A stretch of DNA of 64,000 nt from Gemmatimonadota bacterium (GTDB lineage: Bacteria > Gemmatimonadota > Gemmatimonadetes > Gemmatimonadales > Gemmatimonadaceae): the NCBI GenBank assembly GCA_016719105.1, contig JADKAQ010000002.1, positions 558,001 through 622,000 on the forward strand, in the 5' to 3' direction. The notes beneath the pieces were generated by a model. That model made no database searches. It worked only from the letters and a program-made list of their open reading frames with translations, and was not told the DNA's origin. The position numbers and the translations under genes are program-made. This document shows positions 33,267-44,270 of this stretch, piece by piece. Position 1 is the first letter of the stretch; the number at the start of each line of letters is the position of its first letter.

Positions 33267-34063
33267 GGGTCGTCCTCGCCATGCTGCGCGCCACCTGGCG
33301 CGCGGCGACCAGCTATCGCCTCGCGACGGTCTTCTCGCTGGCGGGGTTGGCGTTCACGGTGGTCCCGCTGTACTTCGTGGCGGGGGCGCTGCAGGGAACG
33401 ATGGAGCGCAGCATCCAGGCCGAAGGCGGGCAGTACTTCGCCTTCGTCCTGGCCGGGATGGTCGCGACGATGATCATCACCGAGGCCATCTCGACGATTC
33501 CCTCGAACGTGGGATCGGCAGCCACCAGCGGGACACTCGATTCGCTCTTCCTCACGCCGACCCCCCCGGTGGTCCTGTTCGCCGGGCTGTCGGCGTACGG
33601 TGCGGTGTGGACGCTCATTCGCGCGGCGTTGCTCCTGCTGGGAGGGGCGGCGTTCGGCGCCTCGATCAGCTGGGCGAACCTCCCGCAGGCGCTCCTCGTC
33701 CTCGCGCTGCTCGCGCTCGCGTACGTGCCGTTCGGGTTGCTGATGACGGCGTCGCAGATCGCGTTCCGCACGTCGGGGCCGTTCATGAGCGGGATCCTGC
33801 TCGCCTCCACGTTCCTCGGCGGGGTCTACTATCCGGTGCACGTGATCCCGTCGTGGCTGCAGTCGCTGGCCTGGTTCGTCCCGCTCTCTTACGGGCTGCG
33901 CGCATTCCGCAAGCTCCTGCTCGAGGGGGCGCCGCTGCTGTCGGTGTGGAGCGATGTCGGCATGCTCCTGGGGTTCATCGTGGTGCTCGGCTCCGTCGGC
34001 GTGGCGGCCCTGTCGCTCGCCTTCCGGTACGCGCGCCGCACGGGCGGACTGTCCCAGTACTAA
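33263..34063 (+). CDS. ABC-2 type permease of the lasso cluster
   Basis: This 266-residue membrane protein has about six hydrophobic helices and the ABC-2 permease hallmark LLASTFLGGVYYPVHVIPSW, followed by WFVPLSYGLRAFR near residues 175-215. It partners the ATPase immediately upstream (4-base ATGA overlap) in what is probably a homodimeric exporter. The kinase-like gene follows after 12 bases, which supports one operon from the precursors to the kinase. Its cargo, the mature lasso peptide, is inferred from context only. Confidence 0.85.
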   Translation: MRVVLAMLRATWRAATSYRLATVFSLAGLAFTVVPLYFVAGALQGTMERSIQAEGGQYFAFVLAGMVATMIITEAISTIPSNVGSAATSGTLDSLFLTPTPPVVLFAGLSAYGAVWTLIRAALLLLGGAAFGASISWANLPQALLVLALLALAYVPFGLLMTASQIAFRTSGPFMSGILLASTFLGGVYYPVHVIPSWLQSLAWFVPLSYGLRAFRKLLLEGAPLLSVWSDVGMLLGFIVVLGSVGVAALSLAFRYARRTGGLSQY

Positions 34064-34075
34064 CGATCGAGAGTG

Positions 34076-35044
34076 ATGACGACGCGTACGCGCTACCGCG
34101 CCTTCGGGCGCGTCCTGGAATCCGAGCTACGACTCGGCGAGCTGCATGAGATTCCCCTCGATGCGCGAGCGCCGGAGTGGCGTTTGCTCCTGGCGGACGG
34201 CTCGCCCCCCGAGGTCCCAGGGGCCACGCTGATCGGCACCGAGGACATCGCGTACGGGGCGACGGTCTCACTGTTGCTGCTGCGTCCCGGGGAGTATCGC
34301 CTCGTCTACTCCGACACCGGGACCTTTGACCTGTCGGCGTCCACTGGGGAGATCCGCTGGTGGCGTTCGCCGACCTGCGACGACGATCTCGCGGCGATGG
34401 ACATCCTCGGGCGGGTGCTGGCGACGATGCTGCACGCCGAGGGGGCGGTGACGTTGCATGCCAGTGCCGTGGCAGTGGATGGCGCGGCCATCGGCTTCAT
34501 GGCGCCCAAGTTCCACGGCAAGAGTACGCTGGCTGCCGCGATGACCTATGTCGGGGCGCACCTGGTGTCCGACGATGCGCTGGCGATCCTGCCGGGCGCC
34601 CCCGTGCGCTGCGTGCCGGGGGTGCCGAGCGTGCGACTGCGGGAGGAGAGTGCCGCGCACTTTCCGCGGACCAAGGGGGTGCAGGCACCCGACCTGCCGC
34701 GCTGGCGCGTGATCGACATGCTGCCCGGTGACCAGGTGGCGTTGCAGCCGATGCCGTTGGCTGCGCTCTATGTGTTGTCGTCACGCCCGGCCGACGAGGT
34801 GACGGAGCCGGTGCGCCGCGTGCCGATGGGAGCCATCGACGCCATTGTGGCGCTGTCGCGCTTTGCGAAGATGGGGGCACTGCTGGGCGATCGTGAGGGA
34901 CAGCACCATGTGGCGCGCGTCGTCGACGTGGTGTCGACGGTCCCGGTCTACACGCTGGAGATCGTGCGCGACCTGCAGCAGCTGGAGCAGGTCTCGGCGA
35001 CGATCGCTGGGTGGCACCGCGGGGCGAGCGGTACGGACGCCTAA
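34076..35044 (+). CDS. HPr-kinase-like protein (putative lasso peptide kinase)
   Basis: This 322-residue protein carries HASAVAVDGAAIGFMAPKFHGKSTLAAAM. The P-loop (GKS, K149) follows the HxS motif, the arrangement seen in HprK/P and in the kinase-like proteins of lasso clusters that phosphorylate a C-terminal Ser. A conserved acidic SDDALAIL lies 25 residues on. The ATG at 34076 is taken; the GTG at 34073 immediately before it is equally possible. The precursors end ...NVSR, so a penultimate Ser is available. The stop TAA shares two bases with the stop of the convergent glycosyltransferase gene. Confidence 0.7.
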   Translation: MTTRTRYRAFGRVLESELRLGELHEIPLDARAPEWRLLLADGSPPEVPGATLIGTEDIAYGATVSLLLLRPGEYRLVYSDTGTFDLSASTGEIRWWRSPTCDDDLAAMDILGRVLATMLHAEGAVTLHASAVAVDGAAIGFMAPKFHGKSTLAAAMTYVGAHLVSDDALAILPGAPVRCVPGVPSVRLREESAAHFPRTKGVQAPDLPRWRVIDMLPGDQVALQPMPLAALYVLSSRPADEVTEPVRRVPMGAIDAIVALSRFAKMGALLGDREGQHHVARVVDVVSTVPVYTLEIVRDLQQLEQVSATIAGWHRGASGTDA

Positions 35045-36411
35045 CGGCGGCGGTAGTCCGGCAGGTCGGCGTCGACGCCGCGTTGCACCCGCTCGGCCAG
35101 CGCGGCCGCGGCGGCCCGCGCCACCGCATCCCAATCGTTCAAGTCGCGGCGTCGGAACGGGCGCACGGACGGGAACCACGGCGATCGCTCGTGGCCCACG
35201 GGCCAGCGAAGCTCGGGGATTCGCGTGCAGAACACCCACGTCGGGACGCCGAGCGCGGGGGCGAGGTTCGAGACGGCGCTGTCGACCGTGATCACGAGGT
35301 CGAGTTGCCGAAGGACCGCCGCCGTGTCGGCCAGGTCGCGCACCTCGGGGAGCGGTGTCACCCCGAGGGCGGCGCACTCCGCCTTCGCGCGCGCTTCCGG
35401 ATGCAGGCCGTACCACTGCACGCCCGCGACGCCGAGCAGCGGTGACAGCGCCGCGAGGTCGGCGGGAGACCGATCGGCGTCGTGCCCGGCGCGCGCATTG
35501 CCGGCCCAGGCGATGCCGACGCGCAGCGCGTCGGTAGGGGGGAGGCGCGGACCGTCGTCCGGGGCGTGCAGGTATGGCGCCGTGGGACGAGACTCGCCGT
35601 AGCCGTCGCGCAGCAACCACGCGAGGTGCCAGAGGGAGCAGGTGACGGCACCCTCGGGAATCTCGGAGACGTGCGGCGTCAGCGAGGCCACGCCGGGGAC
35701 GTCGCGCAGCAGTCGCTGCAACGGCGCCGGGACGCACAGGTGCAATGCCCGCACCCGGTCGGCCGCGAGCGCGAGAAAGCGGGCGTAGAAGATGGTGTCG
35801 CCGAGACCACCGTACGCCACCACGTGGAGGTCCTCTCCCGCGAGCGACTCGCCGCGCCACCAGCGCGGTGCGCGGAAGTGCGGTGCGAAGGTGTGCTCCC
35901 AGTGCATCGCGAACTCCGCCCAGCCGCCGTCCCAGTCGCCGACGGCCACGCGCGCGAGGGCGCGACGCGTCCCCTCGACGGAGCCGGGCGGGGTCGGGAG
36001 CTGCGCGGCGATCTGCATCTCGCGGAGTCCCTCCTCGTCGCGGCCCGCGGTGAACAACAACTGCGCACGCGCGATGCGCACCGCGAGATCGCCAGGCGCC
36101 AGGGCGGCCGCTTCCGTGAGATGCTGCACTGCGCGATCGGGCTGCCGCTGGTGAAATGCGCTCGTCGCCGCATGCACCAGCAGGTCAGCGTTTGTCGGGT
36201 CGAACAGCCGGCACGCCTGCAGGAAGCGCTCGGCCACCGGGTAGTCGCCCGTCGCGATGGCCAGGAGGGCGCCTTCCAGCATCGCGTGGGCGTTCATCGG
36301 GTCGTGCTGCAGCAGCTCGAGCAGGAGCTTGCTGCATTCGTCGTATCGACCGTGCAGGCGGTGCTCCCGTGCGATCGCCACCCGGTCATCCTGCTGCCGA
36401 CCGTTGGTCAT
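35041..36411 (-). CDS. TPR-glycosyltransferase (GT-B, GT9/GT41-like), copy 2
   Basis: This 456-residue protein has an N-terminal tetratricopeptide-like part (AREHRLHGRYDECSKLLLELL, then about five 34-residue helical pairs to residue 180). A GT-B C-terminal half follows, with VVAYGGLGDTIFYARFLALA, LRVGIAWAGNARAGHDADRS and LDLVITVDSAVSNLAPALG. The last block resembles heptosyltransferase/OGT-like donor sites. The ATG overlaps the upstream paralogue's TGA. It is transcribed against the kinase gene with overlapping stops. It may glycosylate a peptide or protein in the cluster, or be a passenger. Confidence 0.7.
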   Translation of the reverse strand: MTNGRQQDDRVAIAREHRLHGRYDECSKLLLELLQHDPMNAHAMLEGALLAIATGDYPVAERFLQACRLFDPTNADLLVHAATSAFHQRQPDRAVQHLTEAAALAPGDLAVRIARAQLLFTAGRDEEGLREMQIAAQLPTPPGSVEGTRRALARVAVGDWDGGWAEFAMHWEHTFAPHFRAPRWWRGESLAGEDLHVVAYGGLGDTIFYARFLALAADRVRALHLCVPAPLQRLLRDVPGVASLTPHVSEIPEGAVTCSLWHLAWLLRDGYGESRPTAPYLHAPDDGPRLPPTDALRVGIAWAGNARAGHDADRSPADLAALSPLLGVAGVQWYGLHPEARAKAECAALGVTPLPEVRDLADTAAVLRQLDLVITVDSAVSNLAPALGVPTWVFCTRIPELRWPVGHERSPWFPSVRPFRRRDLNDWDAVARAAAAALAERVQRGVDADLPDYRRR

Positions 36412-37778
36412 GGGACGAGGAGGCGGCGATAGCCGGGGAGGTCTGCATCGACCCCGGCGGCGAGGCGCTCCCGCAGTTGTACGGCCAGCGCGTCCCCGAC
36501 TGCGGACCAGTCCCGCGTGTGGGCGCGACGGAAGAGCCGCGCCGCCGGATACCAGGGCGAGCGGTCGGCGCCGATGGGCCAGCGGAACTCGGGAATGGTG
36601 GGGATCATGATCCAGGTCGGGATGCCTAACGCGGCCGACAGGTTGGCCACGGCGGTGTCGACCGTGATGACGAGGTCGAGTTGCCGCAGGATGAACGCCG
36701 TGTCGCCGAAGTGCCGCACCGGGGGGAGCGCGTGCGCCGTCGATTCTGTGCCCGGTGGCAGCGGCACGGCGTCCGGCGGGACGCCGGGCTGCAGCAGGTG
36801 CCAGTCGACCCCGTCCACCGCCAGGAGGGGGGCGAGCCGAGTCACGTCGTGACACGAGCGGTCGAAGTCGTGCGCGCAGTCCCGTCCTCCGAACCAGACC
36901 AGGCCAACCCGCAGGCGATCGGTCGGTGCCAAGCGTGGTCCGTCGGTCGGGAGCGGGATGTACGGGATCGCTGACGGGATGGTCTCGCGCGTCGTCCCGA
37001 GCTTGCGCGGCAGGGTCCAGAGTCCCGCCACCCGCATGCCGCTGTGCAGCTCGGAGGGGTCGCGCACGATGGCATCGATCCCCTCGACGTGCTCGAGGAG
37101 CGGGACGAGCGCCGGCTCCAGCGCAGCGACGACGCGTCCCACTCGCGCGCGCACCTGCGCGGCGTAGCGGATGAACAACAAGGTGTCGCCGAAGCCGCCG
37201 TCGACGGTCAGGCAGACTGTGACGTCGGGGTCGGGGCGGCCGTCCCACGCGCCGATCGATTCGAGACTCTGGCTCCGCGCCTGCGCCCACGACTCGTCGA
37301 AGTCGGCCCACCCGTCGGCGAACTCGCCGCGCGTGACGCGCACGAGCGCACGCAGCTCCAGGTCTCCAGCGTTCGCGGGGCGAGGGAGCGCGAGGGCGAC
37401 GTCGAAGGCGTCACGCCCCTCATCGGGGTGCCCCAGGATGTAGTGCAGCTGGCCGCGCGCGATGTGGGCGCGTACGAATCCCGGGTCGATGGCGACGGCG
37501 CGCTCGTACGCCGCCAGCGCCGCTTCGGGGTCGCCGAGCCGAAAGCTGCAGTAGCCGACGTTGTAGATGGCCTGCGCGTCGGTCGGGACCAGGCGTGCGC
37601 ACATCTCGAACAGCGTTCGCGCGAAGGCAAACTCCTTCAGCTTGATCGCCAGTGTCCCCCCCTGGAACCAGACTTCGGGGTCCATGGGCGCTGCCATCAC
37701 CGCCTGCTGGAGCGTGGCCGCGGATTCCGCCAGTCGTCCGGCTTTTCGATGCTGCTTCGCGAGGTCCAGCAGGTTCAT
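36408..37778 (-). CDS. TPR-glycosyltransferase (GT-B, GT9/GT41-like), copy 1
   Basis: This paralogue of the next gene has exactly the same length (456 residues). It has TPR helices (LAKQHRKAGRLAESAATLQQ, AIYNVGYCSFRLGDPEAALA), then VDGGFGDTLLFIRYAAQV, LRVGLVWFGGRDCAHDFDRS and LDLVITVDTAVANLSAALG. I chose the Met at 37778; the frame stays open further upstream, but that part is shadow of the spacer. It is first in a two-gene minus-strand operon. Its divergent spacer faces the B2 protease gene, so the pair is probably co-regulated with the lasso genes. Confidence 0.7.
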   Translation of the reverse strand: MNLLDLAKQHRKAGRLAESAATLQQAVMAAPMDPEVWFQGGTLAIKLKEFAFARTLFEMCARLVPTDAQAIYNVGYCSFRLGDPEAALAAYERAVAIDPGFVRAHIARGQLHYILGHPDEGRDAFDVALALPRPANAGDLELRALVRVTRGEFADGWADFDESWAQARSQSLESIGAWDGRPDPDVTVCLTVDGGFGDTLLFIRYAAQVRARVGRVVAALEPALVPLLEHVEGIDAIVRDPSELHSGMRVAGLWTLPRKLGTTRETIPSAIPYIPLPTDGPRLAPTDRLRVGLVWFGGRDCAHDFDRSCHDVTRLAPLLAVDGVDWHLLQPGVPPDAVPLPPGTESTAHALPPVRHFGDTAFILRQLDLVITVDTAVANLSAALGIPTWIMIPTIPEFRWPIGADRSPWYPAARLFRRAHTRDWSAVGDALAVQLRERLAAGVDADLPGYRRLLVP

Positions 37779-38094
37779 GACGGTAGTGTGACGGGGAAAC
37801 GTCAGTGTTGAGAGGAGAAAGCACGGAGTATGCCACTCGGCGTCGATGTCGCGATCCGGCTCGCGCCAACGCCACGACAGGAGCGGGCCGCGTTTCCCGT
37901 TGCATGAGGCACCACAATTGCGGATATCATGGTGATCCAAGTCACCAGGCGTTTCGAGCGGGGCGAACCGTGAAACGGTTGTTCGGTCAATCAAGGAGAT
38001 GGCGTGCGACGATGCGAGAGCTGGCGTGGCCGGACCCGGTGAGATGCTGAGGATGGTGGCTTCCGAATCGCTGTTGTACGGTATCTTGTGGCGC
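37779..38094 (+). other. Divergent spacer between the TPR-GT pair and B2
   Basis: A possible + strand promoter is TTGCAT (37900-37905), a 19-base gap, and TATCAT (37925-37930). An AAGGAG site at 37993-37998 touches the ATG at 37999, which is in frame with the B2 gene but too close to use it. No other gene is evident. Confidence 0.35.
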
Positions 38095-38574
38095 ATGAGT
38101 ATTCGGGCCCGGCGCCTTTGGTGGCGCGTCCGGTCGTCGCTCAAGCTCCTCTCGGCCTCACCCGCTGAGTGGCGCAATCTGGTGCGCGCGCAGGTCGCCT
38201 TGCTGCACGCGAGGTTCCTTCTCTCGACGCGTGAGACCGGGCGTCTGGTCTCCCCTGAGGAGGCCGCTCCGCACGAGGGCGACGTCTCGCGGCTTGTCGA
38301 GGCGAAGGCACTGGCCCTGGCCGTGCGGCGGTCGGCGGTGTTCGGTCTGTTCCGCCCCACGTGCCTCGTCCAATCGATGGCGTTGATGAAGTTGCTGCAG
38401 CGGGACGGCATCCCGGGCGGTCGCATTCGCATCGGGGTGCGCGAGCGTCGGGGCGAGGTACAGGCTCACGCCTGGGTGGAGTACGCCGGGGAGGTCATCG
38501 GCGACTTCGGGGAGCACGTTGCGACCTTCACCGAGCTGACGGACGTGCGACTCGTGGGGACGAAACCGTCGTGA
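38095..38574 (+). CDS. Lasso peptide B2: transglutaminase-like leader protease
   Basis: This 159-residue protein of the lasso B2 family opens with a basic amphipathic segment (MSIRARRLWWRVRSSLKLL). The Cys-His-Asp triad follows: RPTCLVQSMALMKLL (C90), AHAWVEYAG (H125) and VIGDFGEH (D137). It removes the leader before ring closure. I chose ATG 38095 because homologous B2 proteins begin at this basic helix. ATG 38044 or 37999 are in frame and would add 17 or 32 residues. The stop TGA overlaps the GTG of the next gene. It is separated from B1/C by 7 kb, an unusual split of the core genes. Confidence 0.85.
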   Translation: MSIRARRLWWRVRSSLKLLSASPAEWRNLVRAQVALLHARFLLSTRETGRLVSPEEAAPHEGDVSRLVEAKALALAVRRSAVFGLFRPTCLVQSMALMKLLQRDGIPGGRIRIGVRERRGEVQAHAWVEYAGEVIGDFGEHVATFTELTDVRLVGTKPS

Positions 38575-39812
38575 CCGTGGCAGAGGCGGCCAGTCGCCCC
38601 GTGACCCATCCCGTGAACCCGTCCCGCGCGTCGAGTCTCCTTCGCCCGGAGGAGCAGCTTCTCTTTCGGCTCGCGGCCCCCCGCCACTCGGCGTCGGAGG
38701 TTCGCGCGCTCGTCGCGCGTGGGATCGACTGGGACCGCTTCATTGCGCTGCTCCTGAACGAGGGGATCACGGGGGCGGTCTGGCGCGTCCTTCACAGCCT
38801 CGACGTACCGATTCCCGCCGCGGCTTCGGCCCAGATGCAGGGAGTGGCCGCGCTTTCCGACTTCCGGCTGCTCGCCGTTCGCCGCCTGCTCGAGCGCACC
38901 CTCGCGCGGCTGGCGGCGGGTGGCATCGAGGTCATGGTCGTGAAGGGGGCGGCGCTCGCCTCGTTCGTGTATCCGGAGCCGGGCGACCGCAACATGGCCG
39001 ACATCGACGTCGTCTTGCCGGCGGCGCGGGCGCGCGAGGGGGCGATGATCGCGGCGGAGCGGGACTGGACGATGGATGGAGGGGAGCTCAAGGAGGCGCT
39101 CTACGAGGAGCATCACCACCTCCCCCCCATGTGCGATACCATCGGGCTCGACATTCGGCTCGAGATCCACACGGACGTGCTGCCGAACGGGCACCCGTTG
39201 CACTTCGGGATCGACGCGTTGCGGTCGCGCGCGGTGCGCCGGACCTTGGGCGGGGTGAGCGTCCTCGTGCCGTCGTCCGAAGACCTCCTTCTCTATTCGT
39301 GCGTACACCTGGGCTGGTCGCACGAGATGAAGGTCGGCGGGTGGCGGACGTTCCGCGACGTCTCGGAGCTGGTGGAGCAGCCGACGTTCTCCTGGGATCG
39401 TTTCCTGGCGCTGGCGCGCGAACGCACGTTGTCGCCGGCCTGCTATTGGACGCTCGAGCTGGCCTCGCGACTGTGCGGCACTCCGGTTCCCGCGCAGGTC
39501 CTGCGGGCTCTTCGGCCGAATGTGCCCGGGTTTGTGCGGGAGATTGTGGCGCGGCACAACACGCTGCAGCTGACGCCGCTCTCTGGTCACAACCCGTCGG
39601 AGGCGCTGGCTCGGATGCTCTGGAACGTCGGGATGCGTCCGGGAGCGGCGGGGCACGGGACGGTCCGCCCGTGGCATCACTCCGACAGCAAGATCCGGAA
39701 ATCGCACGAACTGGGGCTGGAGGAGAAGTCGCCGTCCGTGGAGCGGTGGTGGGCCCATCCGATGGGAATTCAGGCGACGCTCTCGTATGTGTGGCGCCTG
39801 ATGGCGCACTAG
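38571..39812 (+). CDS. Nucleotidyltransferase-fold protein of the lasso cluster
   Basis: This 413-residue protein has the pol-beta-like nucleotidyltransferase core GDRNMADIDVVLP (D144-x-D146) after VMVVKGAALA, plus LEIHTDVLPNGHPL as a likely third acidic motif. This matches the NTP_transf_5 type found in lasso clusters with a kinase. One characterised example attaches a hexose to a phosphorylated peptide tail. The GTG start at 38571 overlaps the B2 stop, so translation is coupled. Substrate and reaction here are inferred. It is the last gene of the cluster before fusA. Confidence 0.75.
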   Translation: MTVAEAASRPVTHPVNPSRASSLLRPEEQLLFRLAAPRHSASEVRALVARGIDWDRFIALLLNEGITGAVWRVLHSLDVPIPAAASAQMQGVAALSDFRLLAVRRLLERTLARLAAGGIEVMVVKGAALASFVYPEPGDRNMADIDVVLPAARAREGAMIAAERDWTMDGGELKEALYEEHHHLPPMCDTIGLDIRLEIHTDVLPNGHPLHFGIDALRSRAVRRTLGGVSVLVPSSEDLLLYSCVHLGWSHEMKVGGWRTFRDVSELVEQPTFSWDRFLALARERTLSPACYWTLELASRLCGTPVPAQVLRALRPNVPGFVREIVARHNTLQLTPLSGHNPSEALARMLWNVGMRPGAAGHGTVRPWHHSDSKIRKSHELGLEEKSPSVERWWAHPMGIQATLSYVWRLMAH

Positions 39813-40305
39813 GATCCGCGGCGCCACGACGCGCGCTGGCGGGGGGCGATACGCGGTGCGCGGCGCCGGGGAATGAGTGCGCGACGCCGGGCGCTCCGAA
39901 ATGCAACTCGCACATTGACTTTCGCCTTTCGCGGGGCCAGATTCCTCGGCTCTCAAGACCATGCGGTTGAAACCGGTCTTTGGGACGAGCGGCTTTGAGC
40001 GCTCGACCGCCGAGGTACTGCGCATCGGCACTTATGGGCCCGCACTTCGCGGGGGAGCACGATTGGCCGGCGAGGCATCCGATGGGTGCCGAGTTCCCGA
40101 AAAGCAACGCAGGACAACTTGACGTCAGGCCGGGTGGCCTGACGCGCCATGGGTCCCCACTCGTGCAGCAGTGGCGGGTGTACCCGGCGGCAGCGGATGG
40201 ATACCGGCTCCTGCCTTAAGGAGCGTCACGGTCCACCCGCGTTTTTGCTGATGTGAGATTCGGACGCGCGGGGGAATCCTCGCCGCCTAACGCCTAGAAG
40301 AGACC
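39813..40305 (+). ncRNA. Candidate structured leader RNA upstream of fusA
   Basis: The 493-base spacer has a promoter candidate at 39915-39943 and then a chain of hairpins: CGAGCG/CGCTCG (39986-40005), GGCATCC-GAT-GGGTGCC (40074-40090), perfect CGTCAGGCC-GGGT-GGCCTGACG (40123-40144) and GCTCCT/AGGAGC (40207-40224). A 79-codon frame at 39980 crosses them but shows no family or ribosome-binding site. It resembles no riboswitch I know. It could be an autoregulatory fusA leader or a small RNA. Confidence 0.4.
39915..39943 (+). promoter_or_regulatory. Candidate promoter for the fusA leader
   Basis: TTGACT (39915-39920) is separated by 17 bases from CAGATT (39938-39943). Transcription would begin near 39950 and leave a leader of about 355 bases before the fusA ATG. 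It would restore a promoter to fusA-tuf after the interruption of the str operon. Confidence 0.5.
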
Positions 40306-42423
<2,118 letters not shown>

Positions 42424-42425
42424 GT

Positions 42426-42457
42426 AGACGGGAGACGGGAGACGGGAGACGGGAGGG
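42426..42457 (+). repeat. Four tandem AGACGGG heptamers, fusA-tuf spacer
   Basis: Four perfect copies of AGACGGG (42426-42453) begin 3 bases after the fusA stop. Only the purine arm is present. The heptamer is the same as in the rplL-rpoB hairpin. Confidence 0.8.
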
Positions 42458-42514
42458 AATCCCGATGCAACTCTCCCCGTTTAGGGCACCTCCACACCAC
42501 TAGGAAACGCTGCA

Positions 42515-43717
<1,203 letters not shown>

Positions 43718-43721
43718 ATGA

Positions 43722-43802
43722 AGAAGACGAGAAGACGGGAAGACGGGAAGACGAGATGGTGCGTCGCCCTGCGCTTCTCGTCTTCTCGTCCTCTCGTCTT
43801 CT
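43722..43802 (+). repeat. Inverted GAAGACGR / YCGTCTTC repeats between tuf and rpsJ
   Basis: A purine arm of four octamers (43722-43755) faces a pyrimidine arm of about three and a half (43774-43802) across 18 bases. The arms pair over roughly 29 bp with a few G-T or mismatched positions. It lies exactly at the str/S10 operon boundary, 5 bases after the tuf stop. Confidence 0.8.
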
Positions 43803-43817
43803 AACCACTCGATAGAT

Positions 43818-44126
43818 ATGGCTGGACGTATTCGCATTCGCCTCAAGGCCTTTGACCACGCGGTGATCGACCAGGCCGCCGGGGACATCGTGCGCACGGC
43901 GGAGAAGACGGGCGCGCAGGTCTCGGGGCCGATTCCGCTCCCGACCAAGACGCGTCGCTGGACCGTGCTGCGCTCGCCGCACGTGGACAAGAAGTCGCGC
44001 GAGCAGTTCGAGCTGAAGACGCACATGCGCGTCATCGACATCCTCGATTCGCGCGCGCAGACGGTGGACGCGCTCACCAAGCTGGATCTCCCGGCGGGCG
44101 TGGACGTCGAGATCAAGGTCAACTAA
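43818..44126 (+). CDS. rpsJ: 30S ribosomal protein S10
   Basis: This 102-residue protein (MAGRIRIRLKAFDHAVIDQA) has the conserved GPIPLPTKTRRWTVLRSPH segment. It is a small-subunit head protein and the NusG/NusB partner NusE. It is the first gene of the S10 operon, 15 bases after a repeat hairpin. The 144-base gap to rplC is longer than usual and contains another repeat. Confidence 0.97.
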   Translation: MAGRIRIRLKAFDHAVIDQAAGDIVRTAEKTGAQVSGPIPLPTKTRRWTVLRSPHVDKKSREQFELKTHMRVIDILDSRAQTVDALTKLDLPAGVDVEIKVN

Positions 44127-44130
44127 CTGC

Positions 44131-44168
44131 AGAAGACGGGAGGTCGAGAAGACGGGAAGACGAGAGTC
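44131..44168 (+). repeat. GAAGACGG-type repeat, rpsJ-rplC spacer
   Basis: Three copies of GAAGACGG or its variants in purine orientation lie directly after the rpsJ stop, with no pyrimidine partner before rplC. Confidence 0.7.
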
Positions 44169-44270
44169 GATCCCGGCACCCGATTCCCCGTCAGCACCAA
44201 CAAGTCCAACGGTCACCCAAACGCGGTGTGCTGACTGGCCACCCGGACCGCGACTTCACGAGAGGAATTC

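Noticed and set aside
39980..40219. A 79-codon frame in the fusA leader as a gene
   Set aside because: No ribosome-binding site, no recognisable family, and it is crossed by several strong hairpins.
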